A stretch of DNA of 64,000 bases from Aestuariibacter sp. (GCA_017794925.1 CP051238.1:258906-322905); one strand, 5' to 3'; numbered from the stretch's first letter, positions 20,374-30,416 are shown. Notes: generated by a model from the sequence alone, not told the origin. Made by a program: numbers and translations.

Positions 20374-22091
20374 CAGGTTCTCTCCGTCTTGCTTAAACGC
20401 ATGTCATCCATTGCGCCGTACTTAATTTGCATAGGATATACGTGTTCGTTCTGGTCAACAGCAATATCCATGAACACCAAACGGTCGGTTAAGCTAAAAC
20501 ACTTTTCCATCGCCGCATCCAGTTGATCAAGCGAATCAACCTTAATACCGACATGCCCGTAGGCCTCAGCCAGCTTGACGAAATCAGGTAAAGAATCCAT
20601 GTAAGAATGAGAGTGACGCCCTTTATAAATCATATCCTGCCACTGACGCACCATACCCAGCGCACGGTTGTTCAGTGAAATAATCTTAATTGGCAGGTTG
20701 TATTGTAAACAGGTAGCCAGTTCCTGAATGTTCATCTGGATACTGCCATCACCTGTTACCACAACTGATGTTGCATTAGGATGCGCAAACTGAACGCCCA
20801 TTGCCGCTGGCAGGCCAAAGCCCATCGTGCCCAAACCACCCGAGTTAATCCACTGACGCGGTTTCGCATAAGGGTAGTAAAGCGCAGCAAACATTTGGTG
20901 TTGACCTACGTCTGAGCTCACGTACGCTTCACCGTTGGTGTGCTTATACAGTGCCTCGATGACGCGCTGCGGCTTAATGACCGTATCACCCTGATCGTAG
21001 GTCAGACACTGACGTGAACGCCACTGTTCAATTTGTTGCCACCAATCAGCCAGTTTGTCTGTTTGACCGGTAAACTCCTCAGGCTTCAGTAACTCAAGGA
21101 TTTGTTCCAGGACAATTTCTACCGACCCGACAACCGGAATATGCGCATTCACAGTTTTAGAAATCGACGCTGGGTCGATATCTACGTGAATAATCTCAGC
21201 ATGAGGACAGAACTTGGCGACGTTATTGGTTACACGATCGTCAAAACGGGCACCCAGCGCTAAAATGCAGTCAGAGTTGTGCATGACTTTATTTGCTTCA
21301 AGCGTACCGTGCATACCCAGCATACCGACGAATTGCGGATGCGTACCAGGAAAAGCCCCCAGCCCCATCAGCGTACAGGTAACCGGTGAATTAAGCAGTT
21401 CAGCCAGTTGCGTAACAAGACCTGATGCTTCAGCGGTAACTGCACCACCACCCACGTACAATACCGGGCGTTCCGCCTTCTTCAGCGACGCAACGGCCTT
21501 TTTCACTTGTTTGGTATGGCCGCGTACTGTTGGGTTGTACGAACGCATCTCAACACTGCTGGGGAACACATACGGGTGTTCTTCCATCACGTTAACGATA
21601 TCTTTAGGTAAATCGACTACCACCGGGCCCGGACGGCCTGTGTTAGCAATGTAATAAGCTTTAGCAATGGCTTCAGGAATATCTACAGCACGTTTAACTA
21701 AAAAACTGTGCTTAACGACCGGGCGAGAGCACCCTACCATATCAGTTTCCTGGAATGCATCTTCACCAATGTGCATCGAAGGCACCTGGCCAGACAACAC
21801 AACCATTGGAATAGAGTCCATGTACGCTGTTGCGATACCGGTCAGGGTATTCGTTGCCCCTGGGCCTGAGGTGACCAGGACTGTACCCGTTTTGCCGGTC
21901 GAACGCGCGTAACCATCTGCCATATGTGCAGCGGCCTGTTCGTGACGTACGAGGACATGTTTGACATCATCCTGAGCAAATAATGCATCATAAATGTCAA
22001 GTACGGCACCACCTGGGTAACCGAATACATGCGTAACTCCTACATCTTTTAGCGCTTCCACCACCATGGCGGCGCCCGACATCATCTTCAC
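20373..22091 (-). CDS. ilvI: Acetolactate synthase large (catalytic) subunit
   Basis: A 572-aa thiamine-diphosphate enzyme. The ThDP glutamate segment lies in [18 protein letters not shown], and [19 protein letters not shown] is the ThDP/Mg-binding motif near residue 435; an FAD-domain middle section is present. It condenses pyruvate with pyruvate or 2-oxobutyrate. GTG start at 22091 with AGGAG 8 bp upstream. Pairing with ilvH gives the IlvIH (AHAS III) operon. A long AT-rich region with a direct repeat lies upstream. Confidence 0.96.
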   Translation of the reverse strand: MKMMSGAAMVVEALKDVGVTHVFGYPGGAVLDIYDALFAQDDVKHVLVRHEQAAAHMADGYARSTGKTGTVLVTSGPGATNTLTGIATAYMDSIPMVVLSGQVPSMHIGEDAFQETDMVGCSRPVVKHSFLVKRAVDIPEAIAKAYYIANTGRPGPVVVDLPKDIVNVMEEHPYVFPSSVEMRSYNPTVRGHTKQVKKAVASLKKAERPVLYVGGGAVTAEASGLVTQLAELLNSPVTCTLMGLGAFPGTHPQFVGMLGMHGTLEANKVMHNSDCILALGARFDDRVTNNVAKFCPHAEIIHVDIDPASISKTVNAHIPVVGSVEIVLEQILELLKPEEFTGQTDKLADWWQQIEQWRSRQCLTYDQGDTVIKPQRVIEALYKHTNGEAYVSSDVGQHQMFAALYYPYAKPRQWINSGGLGTMGFGLPAAMGVQFAHPNATSVVVTGDGSIQMNIQELATCLQYNLPIKIISLNNRALGMVRQWQDMIYKGRHSHSYMDSLPDFVKLAEAYGHVGIKVDSLDQLDAAMEKCFSLTDRLVFMDIAVDQNEHVYPMQIKYGAMDDMRLSKTERT

Positions 22092-22291
22092 GGTGTTATC
22101 TCCTATTGGATAATTGTGCCTGTTGCAGCGTAATAATTGGCCGCAATAAGTGAAAAACGCAGTTCGACAAACGAGAAAAATGGCAAAAGTTGTTTATCAC
22201 TTATTCACGGTACGCGGACTATAACGAAGCAGTTAGGAAGATAAAACAGTTTTATAAATAAAAGTGAGACATATATCCCAATAATGGAAAT

Positions 22292-22313
22292 AATTAGGAT
22301 GAATCTTTCGATT
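22292..22313 (-). repeat. ilvI upstream direct repeat, copy proximal to ilvI
   Basis: Begins AATTAGGAT and ends CTTTCGATT on the plus strand. It matches the sequence at 22455-22476 in 20 of 22 positions, 163 bp away. Possible regulator-binding site. Confidence 0.5.
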
Positions 22314-22454
22314 TTGGTTGTTTTTTTCAATTTAACGAAATAATCATTTACATCAATTTAACACTAAAGTTGTACAACTTTTATCCCGAAGTCGCTTAAA
22401 CATTGGCCCCCAGGGCAATTTAGGAAAATTACACCAATTTCTATTAACACCAAA

Positions 22455-22476
22455 AATTAGGATAAACCTTTCGATT
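22455..22476 (-). repeat. ilvI upstream direct repeat, copy distal to ilvI
   Basis: Second copy of the 22-bp repeat (AATTAGGAT...CTTTCGATT), differing from the other copy at two central positions. Same orientation. Confidence 0.5.
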
Positions 22477-22618
22477 GAGTGAAGATCTGAGGAAAGTTTT
22501 TTATCTATTCGTGGAGACAAAGAATAGCGGCTACCTTGGTGAAATGGCTTCTCTGGTAGCCGATGTGATGAAAAGATTGTACAAAATCACGAAATATCTG
22601 ACGCAAACGCCTGTGTGA

Positions 22619-23107
22619 TCAACGTTTTTTGGGCACCCACGCCCAAATCATTTCACATAAAATGGGCTCTATTTGTTGTGCATCCGTTACTTTAACCTGC
22701 ACAGTCACCTCCCCCTTTTCCTGATCTTGCATCAATGCAATTTGCTCGTCGGTCAGTGAAGCCTCAGCTAACATATCCCCTTGGGCACGCTTCACATATT
22801 GCAGGTTCATGGATTTGATCAGTGGCAACTTGTCACCCGGTAAATTTACACCAACAATAAACCCGGTTGCCGACTCAGCCAGCAAAGCCATGGCAGCAGC
22901 GTGAACACTGCCAATGTGATTCTGTACTTTTTTGTAGTTTTTTTGACGAAAGGTAACCTGCTTTAAGTCAGTACCCAGAATGTCGACCTTCGCCGTACCC
23001 GCTAATTTTACTTTGTATCTGAACATCCAGGTAAGTAAGCGCTGACGCAACCACTGTGGATACTGATTGGCTTTAAGCGCAAACGCGCGTAATGGATTGT
23101 GTTTCAT
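22619..23107 (-). CDS. DUF4442 hotdog-fold protein, putative thioesterase
   Basis: A 162-aa protein. VQNHIGSVHAAAMALLAESATGFIVG is the long helix and active-site-like segment of the hotdog fold in DUF4442 (PaaI-related) proteins, and LPLIKSMNLQYVKRAQG follows as the next conserved strand pair. Such proteins usually hydrolyse or bind acyl-CoA; the substrate is unknown. Monocistronic, reading away from the tRNA-Gly region. Confidence 0.8.
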   Translation of the reverse strand: MKHNPLRAFALKANQYPQWLRQRLLTWMFRYKVKLAGTAKVDILGTDLKQVTFRQKNYKKVQNHIGSVHAAAMALLAESATGFIVGVNLPGDKLPLIKSMNLQYVKRAQGDMLAEASLTDEQIALMQDQEKGEVTVQVKVTDAQQIEPILCEMIWAWVPKKR

Positions 23108-23260
23108 TTCGTTATCACTCTTACTGGTCGTACCAGAAGGGTAGTCGGATCCGCATTGCGATTCAAGCAGAACACGAAATTTGCCTGATTTTCGACAGTG
23201 TTTCTATATCGATAGGAACGAAGCATGGTTGACGAAAAATGGGATCATGAAGAAGCTTAA
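23108..23260. other. Spacer with a possible decayed third tRNA-tail repeat
   Basis: No gene seen. Around 23236-23260 the sequence still resembles the end of the 124-bp repeat unit (similar spacing, ending in a GTAATCGC/GCAATCGC junction), but identity is low. It may be an eroded third copy. Confidence 0.25.
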
Positions 23261-23382
23261 CCGGTAATCGCTTTGCAATATGCACGTTGGCGCTGACCCC
23301 TTGGGGTCGCAATTCGCTTCGGTATTTCTTTGTTTGGATTTTTGTAATTTCTGAAGAGAAATTGGAGCGGGAAACGAGACTC
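23261..23382 (-). repeat. tRNA-tail tandem repeat, distal copy
   Basis: 122 bp that match 23385-23506 with about 12 differences, at a period of 124 bp. Its last 20 bases (23363-23382) are an exact copy of the 3' 20 nt of the neighbouring tRNA-Gly, including CCA. Also contains the palindrome GACCCCTTGGGGTC and a TTTCTGAAGAGAAA hairpin, both kept in the other copy except one base. Confidence 0.9.
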
Positions 23383-23384
23383 AA

Positions 23385-23562
<178 letters not shown>

Positions 23563-23662
23563 TTGAGAGTGGCACTTCGTTTGAAGTGGTGCGCATTTTA
23601 CAAAAATATTTATCGAACGCAATACCTATTTTCAATTTTTTTGTAATAAGCACACTGAATGC

Positions 23663-24220
23663 CTAAATACTAAACACTTTTTCGCGATAGAACTGTAATT
23701 CAGCGATGGATTCGCGAATATCGTCCAAAGCCTGGTGCGTGCCTTTTTTCGTAAAACCTTCCAACGCAGCCGGCTGCCAACGGCGAACCAGTTCTTTTAT
23801 TGTACTGACATCAACGCTGCGGTAATGGAAGTAAGCTTCCAACTCTGCCATGTACTTCACCATAAAACGGCGATCCTGTCCGATGGTATTGCCGCACAGT
23901 GGTGATTTACCGGCCGGTACATACTGTTCTAAAAACGCAATAGTCTGTTTAGATGCTGTCGCTTCATCGACTTTGCTATCCCGGCAGCGCTGGGTTAAGC
24001 CACTTTCACCATGCACGCGGGTACACCACTCATCCATCCCATCCAGCACAGCATCGGGTTGGTGTACCGCAATGACTGGTCCCTCTGCCAGTACGTTCAG
24101 TTCGGAATCGGTGACAATGGTCGCGATTTCCAGCACAACACAGGTTTCCGGGTCCAATCCCGTCATTTCCATGTCAATCCAAACCAGATTATCGGGTGAA
24201 TATGCAGAGGATGTCGTCAT
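23663..24220 (-). CDS. orn: Oligoribonuclease
   Basis: A 185-aa DEDDh 3'-5' exoribonuclease that degrades 2-5 nt RNAs. [12 protein letters not shown] holds the first two acidic residues; [23 protein letters not shown] holds the C-terminal DEDDh segment with His and Asp. I prefer the ATG at 24220 ([11 protein letters not shown]), with AGGTG six bases before it, to the GTG 9 bp upstream that would overlap this ribosome site. It is divergent from rsgA, as in many gamma-proteobacteria. Confidence 0.97.
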   Translation of the reverse strand: MTTSSAYSPDNLVWIDMEMTGLDPETCVVLEIATIVTDSELNVLAEGPVIAVHQPDAVLDGMDEWCTRVHGESGLTQRCRDSKVDEATASKQTIAFLEQYVPAGKSPLCGNTIGQDRRFMVKYMAELEAYFHYRSVDVSTIKELVRRWQPAALEGFTKKGTHQALDDIRESIAELQFYREKVFSI

Positions 24221-24308
24221 GAAGAGCACCTATTTGAGTTGAAGTGGTGACACATAAAGTGCACAAAAGGTATCATGCACAGCCTAAAACGCAATAAAAG
24301 AGAGCGGC

Positions 24309-25334
24309 GTGGCCAAGAAACCTAAATTATCCCAACGACAGAAGCGTCAGGTAGCGGCAAACCGCGAGAAGCGACTCGCCCACCGACAAGCGAAATCTTC
24401 ACCGGATTTGTCATCACTTCTGGCTGGGCGTGTCGTCGGTCGATTCGGTAAACAAGCCGATGTGCAGGATAGTGAAGGGTTAATCGTACGCTGTCATATT
24501 CGACGTACCATCGAATCCGTTGTATGTGGTGACAACGTCTTATTTGCACGCTCAGAAGTGCCGGATGAAAACCTGGGTGGTGTCATCGAGCTGGTTCAGG
24601 ACAGACATTCGGTATTAACCCGTCCCGATTTTTACGATGGCGTCAAACCGATTGCAGCAAATATCGACCAAATTATTGTGGTGTCTTCTGTAAAGCCCGA
24701 CTTGTCACTCAATATCATCGATCGCTATCTGGTCGCGTGTGAAGACACCGGCATCGCGCCACTATTGGTGCTGAATAAAGTAGAACTGCTGAGCCCGGAA
24801 GAGCGCGAAGCCGTTAAGGCATCGCTACAAATATATATTAAGCTGGGTTACCAGTTTTTATATACTAGTTGCAAAAGCGGCGAAGGCATCGACACCCTGC
24901 ACGACATTCTGCGCGATAAAACCAGCGTATTTGTCGGGCAATCCGGGGTCGGGAAGTCCAGTATTATTAATCAGGTATTACCCGATGCCGATGAACTGGT
25001 TGGCGAAATTTCGGAAAACTCAGGGCTGGGACAACACACCACCACCGCAGCGAAACTTCTCCCTATCCCTACTGGCGGCGATTTAATTGACTCACCCGGC
25101 GTCCGTGAGTTTGCCCTTTGGCATTTACCCGAGGAGCGGATCACCTGGGGTTTTAAAGAGTTTCGTGACTACCTGGGCGGGTGCAAATTCCGCGACTGTA
25201 AGCACTTGAATGACCCTGGTTGTATTATTCGCCAAGCGGTAGACGATGGTGAGATAGATCCACAGCGCTATGAGAATTACCATAAAATTATTGCTGCGAT
25301 GGACGAACAGCGACCGTCTTATATCAAACCCTGA
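24309..25334 (+). CDS. rsgA: Ribosome small-subunit-dependent GTPase A
   Basis: A 341-aa circularly permuted GTPase: basic N-terminus (KLSQRQKRQVAANREKR), OB domain, then the G4 motif LNKVE before G1 GQSGVGKSS and G3 DSPG, and a C-terminal zinc module (CKFRDCKHLNDPGC). It acts in late 30S maturation. GTG start at 24309. It is followed by psd after a 133-bp gap, the order found in E. coli (orn / rsgA-psd). Confidence 0.97.
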   Translation: MAKKPKLSQRQKRQVAANREKRLAHRQAKSSPDLSSLLAGRVVGRFGKQADVQDSEGLIVRCHIRRTIESVVCGDNVLFARSEVPDENLGGVIELVQDRHSVLTRPDFYDGVKPIAANIDQIIVVSSVKPDLSLNIIDRYLVACEDTGIAPLLVLNKVELLSPEEREAVKASLQIYIKLGYQFLYTSCKSGEGIDTLHDILRDKTSVFVGQSGVGKSSIINQVLPDADELVGEISENSGLGQHTTTAAKLLPIPTGGDLIDSPGVREFALWHLPEERITWGFKEFRDYLGGCKFRDCKHLNDPGCIIRQAVDDGEIDPQRYENYHKIIAAMDEQRPSYIKP

Positions 25335-25467
25335 TTGACCATAACCGTAAATTGCTATGTTTAACCACGGGATCCGGTACAATGCGCAGCATAACAGGGT
25401 CGCGGTAGTCAAAACCCCATAAGGGTAAAGACCGGCAGACACCACAGAATAAGTAAGGAGATCCCCT

Positions 25468-26346
25468 TTGCTGGATTGGTTTAAAGTTAACGTACAGTAC
25501 ATTTTACCCAAGCACCCCATTTCCCGTTTGGTGGGTAAGCTAGCCGCTGCTGAAGCTGGCGCGTTTACAACCTGGCTGATCAAACTGTTTGTAAAACAGT
25601 TCAAAGTAAACATGGACGAAGCCATGTATTCACAGCCCGAGGACTACCGCACGTTCAACGCTTTTTTTACCCGCCCCCTGAAACCGGGTGTACGTCCGAT
25701 TGACGACAACGACAAAGGGTTGTGCCATGCGGTAGACGGCACTGTAAGCCAGTTCGGCGATATTGTGGGTGAAGACCTGATTCAGGCCAAAGGCCATAAA
25801 TTTACACTTAGTGCGTTGCTGGGTGGCAACCCGGATTTAGCCGCTTACTTTAAGGGCGGAAAATTTGCCACTATTTATTTGTCACCACGCGACTATCACC
25901 GCATTCACATGCCTATCGAAGGCACGTTAACGGACATGGTCTATGTCCCGGGAGAATTGTTTTCAGTCAATCCATTAACCGCTGAAAATGTACCGGGCTT
26001 ATTTGCACGCAATGAACGTGTAGTGACGTTATTCGACACACCTGTTGGAAAAATGGCCATTGTATTGGTTGGTGCAACCATTGTTGCAAGTATCGATACG
26101 GTATGGGCTGGCACAGTAACCCCACCAGCAGGTAAACACGTTACGCACTGGCGCTATGACGCCGAGGGTGAAGACGCTATTACTATTGGCAAAGGCGAAG
26201 AAATGGGTCAGTTTAAGCTAGGCTCGACCATTGTTGTGTGCTTTGAAGCTGACAAAATTGATTTTGCCGATTTAGCTGCTGAGCAAGTCACCCGTTTAGG
26301 TACGCCTTTCGCCACTTTCGCGGACAATCAAACCCAACCAGACTAA
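25468..26346 (+). CDS. psd: Phosphatidylserine decarboxylase proenzyme
   Basis: A 292-aa protein from a TTG start with AAGGAG seven bases upstream. SPRDYHRIHMPIEG holds the catalytic His, and FKLGSTIVVCFE contains the LGST self-cleavage site, where the Ser becomes the pyruvoyl group of the alpha chain. It makes phosphatidylethanolamine at the inner membrane. Downstream genes follow within 3 bp each (EamA transporter, then GDPD), giving a lipid-linked operon. Confidence 0.97.
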   Translation: MLDWFKVNVQYILPKHPISRLVGKLAAAEAGAFTTWLIKLFVKQFKVNMDEAMYSQPEDYRTFNAFFTRPLKPGVRPIDDNDKGLCHAVDGTVSQFGDIVGEDLIQAKGHKFTLSALLGGNPDLAAYFKGGKFATIYLSPRDYHRIHMPIEGTLTDMVYVPGELFSVNPLTAENVPGLFARNERVVTLFDTPVGKMAIVLVGATIVASIDTVWAGTVTPPAGKHVTHWRYDAEGEDAITIGKGEEMGQFKLGSTIVVCFEADKIDFADLAAEQVTRLGTPFATFADNQTQPD

Positions 26347-26349
26347 TCC

Positions 26350-27225
26350 ATGGAACCGGTTAAAAAGAGTCTTATTTCCCTGCACATTGCCGTCATTCTG
26401 CTAGGGGGAACGGGACTCTTTTCAAATATCATCCCACTCTCTGCAACTGACATTACGCTGGGTCGCAGTTTATTCGCCTGCATAGCACTTTTTTGCGTCC
26501 TGTTGATTGGGAAAGAGGGGTTGACGCTGGACCGGCGTCGAGACTACGGCATTGCCGTTGGTCTTGGGGTACTGATGGCCGTGCACTGGATTACTTACTT
26601 TGCCTCTATGCAGTATGCGGGGGTATCAGTTGGCATGATTGCTATGTTTACCTTTCCGGTAATTACCGTATTGCTTGAGCCCTTTTTTGAACGCACCCGG
26701 CTGGTATGGCAGGACGTACTCAGTACCCTGGTGGTGGTACTGGGTATCGTATTAATTGTGCCGGAAATATCCCTCGCTAACGATGTAACACTGGGTGTTG
26801 GGCTGGGGATCGCGTCAGCAGTACTTTATGCCATTCGCAACTTGTCACACCGCAAGTACTTTTCGCACTATAGCGGCGCCAAGGCCATGGCCTGGCAAAC
26901 GTTGGTGATCGCCTTGTGTATTTTGCCCTTCAGTGGCGCAGCAATAGTGGATGCCAATATCAACGTTTGGTTATTACTATTGGCACTGGGCACCTTTTTT
27001 ACGGCTTTGCCCCACGCGATGGTAGCCAGCTCATTGGCACATCTGCGCGCTAAAACCTTTTCATTAATTGCCTGTATGCAACCCTTTTACGGCGTCGCCT
27101 TTGCCGTTGTGCTACTGCATGAAAGCCCCGGATGGAATACGCTGATTGGCGGAATTTTAGTGACCTCAGCGTCAATTTATGAAACAGTAAACACCCATAA
27201 ATCGGTGGCATCTAAAAAGAGTTAA
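26350..27225 (+). CDS. EamA/DMT-family inner-membrane transporter
   Basis: A 291-aa protein with about ten hydrophobic helices in two EamA repeats (residues 8-140 and 150-285), typical for drug/metabolite transporters such as RhaT/YdcZ relatives. Segments like GVSVGMIAMFTFPVITVLLEP, just after the fourth helix, are characteristic. Substrate cannot be inferred. It begins 3 bp after psd and ends 3 bp before the GDPD gene. Confidence 0.88.
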   Translation: MEPVKKSLISLHIAVILLGGTGLFSNIIPLSATDITLGRSLFACIALFCVLLIGKEGLTLDRRRDYGIAVGLGVLMAVHWITYFASMQYAGVSVGMIAMFTFPVITVLLEPFFERTRLVWQDVLSTLVVVLGIVLIVPEISLANDVTLGVGLGIASAVLYAIRNLSHRKYFSHYSGAKAMAWQTLVIALCILPFSGAAIVDANINVWLLLLALGTFFTALPHAMVASSLAHLRAKTFSLIACMQPFYGVAFAVVLLHESPGWNTLIGGILVTSASIYETVNTHKSVASKKS

Positions 27226-27228
27226 CCT

Positions 27229-27918
27229 ATGTGGATATTGGGGCACCGTGGTGCCAGTAAAGCGGCTCCGGAAAACACGCTGGCGGCCTTTTCACTGGCC
27301 ATGGCCCAGCAGGCTCACGGCATAGAGATCGATACCTATCAGGTAGATGGACACATTGTCGTGATCCACGACCGTTGGTTAAATCGCACAACCAATGGCG
27401 ATGGTATGGTAACGAGTCACTCCATCGACTATTTACGCAGTCTGGATGCCGGCCATGGTGAACGTATCCCGCTTATTCGGGACGTGTTTGAAACGCTCCC
27501 CGTGAGCGCCCTGCTAAACATTGAAATCAAACATTTATCACAGGTTGAATCCTGGATAGCTGATGTACAAACCGGCTTGAAAACATCGGGGTTCCCTGAG
27601 TCAAACCTGATTATTTCCTCTTTTAATCATCGCTGGTTACGCAGTATCAAGTTGCACTGGCCGGAGGTAAAGATTGGGGCGTTAACCGCTACCTACCCGG
27701 AAAACGGACTGGGTTTTGCCGATGATCTCAGTGCGTATTCATTGCATATGGCGCTAGACGTTGTAGATGAAGGCTATGTTTCTGAAGCAAAGCAAGCAGG
27801 CCTGAAAGTTCTGGTTTATACTGTCGACCACCCACAGGATATGAAGATGTTACAAAGTTGGGGCGTAGACGGGATATTTACTAACGTACCGGATGTGGCC
27901 CGAGAAACAGTGGCCTAG
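27229..27918 (+). CDS. Glycerophosphodiester phosphodiesterase (UgpQ-like)
   Basis: A 229-aa TIM-barrel enzyme. ILGHRGASKAAPENTLAAF carries the catalytic His and Glu-Asn, GIEIDTYQVDGHIVVIHD the metal ligands and second His, and LNIEIK the third conserved strand. It cleaves deacylated phospholipids to glycerol-3-phosphate and alcohol; no signal peptide, so cytoplasmic. Last gene of the psd operon. Its stop overlaps the stop of the convergent MerC-like gene by 4 bp. Confidence 0.93.
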   Translation: MWILGHRGASKAAPENTLAAFSLAMAQQAHGIEIDTYQVDGHIVVIHDRWLNRTTNGDGMVTSHSIDYLRSLDAGHGERIPLIRDVFETLPVSALLNIEIKHLSQVESWIADVQTGLKTSGFPESNLIISSFNHRWLRSIKLHWPEVKIGALTATYPENGLGFADDLSAYSLHMALDVVDEGYVSEAKQAGLKVLVYTVDHPQDMKMLQSWGVDGIFTNVPDVARETVA

Positions 27919-28328
27919 TTATTATCAGCCAAATGTTGAGAGGTGATCTTGCCCTGACAACAGCGACATTTTCGACATAGCCGCATATTGATCCAGTGAC
28001 CAACAATAATCAGCATCGCACCCACCGCAATCGTAAACGGCTCGCCCGCTTCGCCAAACATGTCTTTAAACCAGTAAATTGCGCCACCCGACAGTAATAA
28101 TAGCAGGGGATAAACCTGACCGTGGTATCGAATAGCCCCCGCGATTAACGCCACGCTTCCAATCAGAATAGAGAGGCTAAGAATAGTGCGTTCAAACCAC
28201 ACTTCGCCGAAAACACTGGAGGCCAACAAAGGTAAGACGGGGATCGCCAGACAATGCAACGCACACAACCCAGAGATCCAGATCCCTAGCCGGTCGAGAA
28301 TAGTCGGATTGTCGATGGGTGATTGCAT
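27915..28328 (-). CDS. MerC-domain membrane protein, probably Zur-controlled
   Basis: A 137-aa protein with four hydrophobic helices. ISGLCALHCLAIPVLPLL carries the paired Cys-x-x-x-Cys-like thiols of the MerC family, and the tail CRKCRCCQG adds a Cys-rich cytoplasmic end. MerC of mer operons takes up mercuric ions. No other mer gene is near, and a Zur-type operator precedes this gene, so a role in zinc (or another thiophilic metal) is more likely, by inference. Confidence 0.82.
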   Translation of the reverse strand: MQSPIDNPTILDRLGIWISGLCALHCLAIPVLPLLASSVFGEVWFERTILSLSILIGSVALIAGAIRYHGQVYPLLLLLSGGAIYWFKDMFGEAGEPFTIAVGAMLIIVGHWINMRLCRKCRCCQGKITSQHLADNN

Positions 28329-28353
28329 ATAAAACCTTTGCGTTGCAGACGGA

Positions 28354-28368
28354 TGTTATAATATAACA
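28354..28368. promoter_or_regulatory. Zur-type operator before the MerC-like gene
   Basis: TGTTATAATATAACA, a perfect 15-bp palindrome around position 28361. It matches the core of the known enterobacterial Zur box (TGTTATAnTATAACA). It is centred 33 bp upstream of the MerC-like start codon and overlaps the likely -10 area on the minus strand. Confidence 0.75.
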
Positions 28369-28593
28369 AACTTAGTTTTTTTCAAGTTAAAAACAATAAA
28401 TCGCATAATAAATAGCCGTCATAGTTTCACTATGGGCATATGTCATTGTTTGCAAAATGCTGAGATGTTCCGGAAGACAAAACCAGCGAGTTGCCTTTCT
28501 AGTCAGGTCAATGTCAGTCGGTTGAAGCACCGCCTGATTACTGCTAGTCTCTGAGGCCAATATTTTGCGTAATCCGCTTGTGGTTTTAATAGC
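28369..28593. other. Region before the TPR-sulfotransferase gene
   Basis: Contains a small perfect hairpin CATAGT-TTC-ACTATG (28420-28434). No clear promoter or small gene recognised, although it must hold the sulfotransferase promoter. Confidence 0.25.
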
Positions 28594-30399
28594 ATGCAGC
28601 ACCCGACACTTACCGACCTTTATGCTCAGGCACTAACGCTTGCAGACTCCGGAAGGCAAGCAGACGCAATTAAAATGCTGTATCCCGCGGTACAAAAGCA
28701 CCCTTCGTTTTACCAAGGCTGGCTGTTATTCAGCAGATGCTTGTACGAAACCGGTCATATTAAAGAAGCCGTTCAAATTGCACAGCACGCTGAGAAAGTC
28801 GATCCACTGGCTGAACACTTCCAGCGCATTCAGCTTGCCATGCAACAGCACTCAGCGCAGGACGCCGCGCAGATTGCTCGCGGTATGCTCAATGAATACC
28901 CTCACCACCCCAAAGCCTTGTTTACCCTGGCGAGTATTGCGTTATCCACTAATCAACCAGAATCCAGTGTTGGCCTATTGGAGCCGGGATTAAAAGCGTT
29001 ACCCGCAAACATAACCTTAAGACGTTTGCTGGCAGACTCCTACGTGAAGTCAGGGCAATACAGTAAGGCCGTCGACGCAACGAAGGTACTGATCAAGCTC
29101 GACAAAAGTTTCGAGAATGTATGGCTTTTACTTGGTTTACTGTTCAAATACAGTCAGTACCACGACTTTCTGGAGTACTGCGATGTGGCCGGGCAACTGG
29201 CTAACAATGATAAAAACACGTTAAGCCAGCTGGCACTGCTGAAAGGTCAGGTGCTGAGAATACTGGGTCAACGCAAAGAAAGTATTAATAGCCTGAAATC
29301 CAGCCTGGCACTGTCGCCCCATAATGCAGAGGCGTGGTGGGCGTTAGCCGATTTCAAGGACTATACGTTTACATTGGTAGATAAACAGCAACTTCAGGAT
29401 CTGATGGCTGCCAATATTTCAGCAGAAAGTAAATCACTGGCATGTTTTACGTATGCCCGGTTATGCGAGGCGGAAGGCGACACACAAGGCAGTTTTCACT
29501 ATTACCAGACCGCCAATAGTGTAAAAGCCGCAGACACTCATCAGATTCAGGCAATCCGGCAGGATTTAACCAGCCTTCAGCATCATTACACTACAAACAC
29601 CTTATTGGTGCAGGCCGATAAAAAAAATGACCAACAGGTCCCTGTCTTTATTGTTGGTCTTCCCCGTTCCGGCTCCACGCTGATAGAGCAAATACTGGCG
29701 AGTCACAGTGAAGTGGAAGGCACCATTGAGCAACCGACGTTGTTGAGTATTGAACAACGGATGCATCGCTTTGCGCAGGCGAAATACAATCAGGGGTTAC
29801 CGGATATACTCGGCAAACTCTCTGCTGAGGAACTTGCGCAGTTCGGGCAGGCTTACCTGGATGAAAGTACGATCTTCAGAAGCAAAGGAACGCGCTTTTT
29901 TACCGACAAGCAACCCTTCAATTTCCGCTTATCCGGTCTAATCCATAAAATCCTGCCTCAAGCCAAAATCATTGATGTGGTGCGTAACCCTATGGATTGT
30001 GGATTAAGTTTGTACAAACAGTATTTTCACGCGGGTGTGGACTTCAGCTATGACCTGACGCATATCGGTGCTGTGTACAACGACTACATGGCACTAATGC
30101 ACCATTGGGATTCAGTGTTACCGGGCAAAGTATTGCGGGTGCAATACGAACACCTTATTCGCGAGCCAGAGAACAGTATTCGCCGGATTCTCCAACACCT
30201 TGGCCTTAGCTATGATCCTGCGTGTTTATCTTTCCATACCACAAAAAGAGCCATTCATACCGCCAGTAGTGAGCAGGTACGCCAGCCTCTTAATAGCAAC
30301 GGTATCGGTAGCTGGCTTCAGTTTGAGCATCAATTACAGGCACTCCAAAACAGTCTTGAACCTGTACATTTAGACCAATCCCTTGCGCTAAAACAATAA
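28594..30399 (+). CDS. Tetratricopeptide-repeat sulfotransferase
   Basis: A 601-aa cytoplasmic protein. Residues 1 to about 320 are tandem TPR helices (for example LYPAVQKHPSFYQGWLLFSR and spaced Ala/Leu/Tyr patterns). The C-terminal 260 residues are a sulfotransferase domain: VFIVGLPRSGSTLIEQILAS is the 5'-phosphosulfate loop for PAPS, and VVRNPMDCGLSLYKQYFH is the 3'-phosphate-binding segment. Substrate unknown; TPR plus this domain resembles protein (tyrosyl) sulfotransferases. It is followed by a TonB-dependent receptor gene with its own promoter; the pairing may be functional. Confidence 0.9.
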   Translation: MQHPTLTDLYAQALTLADSGRQADAIKMLYPAVQKHPSFYQGWLLFSRCLYETGHIKEAVQIAQHAEKVDPLAEHFQRIQLAMQQHSAQDAAQIARGMLNEYPHHPKALFTLASIALSTNQPESSVGLLEPGLKALPANITLRRLLADSYVKSGQYSKAVDATKVLIKLDKSFENVWLLLGLLFKYSQYHDFLEYCDVAGQLANNDKNTLSQLALLKGQVLRILGQRKESINSLKSSLALSPHNAEAWWALADFKDYTFTLVDKQQLQDLMAANISAESKSLACFTYARLCEAEGDTQGSFHYYQTANSVKAADTHQIQAIRQDLTSLQHHYTTNTLLVQADKKNDQQVPVFIVGLPRSGSTLIEQILASHSEVEGTIEQPTLLSIEQRMHRFAQAKYNQGLPDILGKLSAEELAQFGQAYLDESTIFRSKGTRFFTDKQPFNFRLSGLIHKILPQAKIIDVVRNPMDCGLSLYKQYFHAGVDFSYDLTHIGAVYNDYMALMHHWDSVLPGKVLRVQYEHLIREPENSIRRILQHLGLSYDPACLSFHTTKRAIHTASSEQVRQPLNSNGIGSWLQFEHQLQALQNSLEPVHLDQSLALKQ

Positions 30400-30416
30400 T
30401 AAATCCTACCCTCAAA

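Larger units (their letters stand above)
22092..22618 (-). promoter_or_regulatory. Long AT-rich ilvI upstream control region
   Basis: 527 bp without a gene between ilvI and the DUF4442 gene. It is strongly AT-rich, contains an imperfect 22-bp direct repeat (listed separately) and an 8-bp inverted repeat CGGCTACC / GGTAGCCG (22528-22535, 22555-22562). The E. coli ilvIH promoter is known to have an extended upstream region bound by Lrp at several sites; a similar role is inferred here. I find no amino-acid-coding leader peptide with a terminator. Confidence 0.45.
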
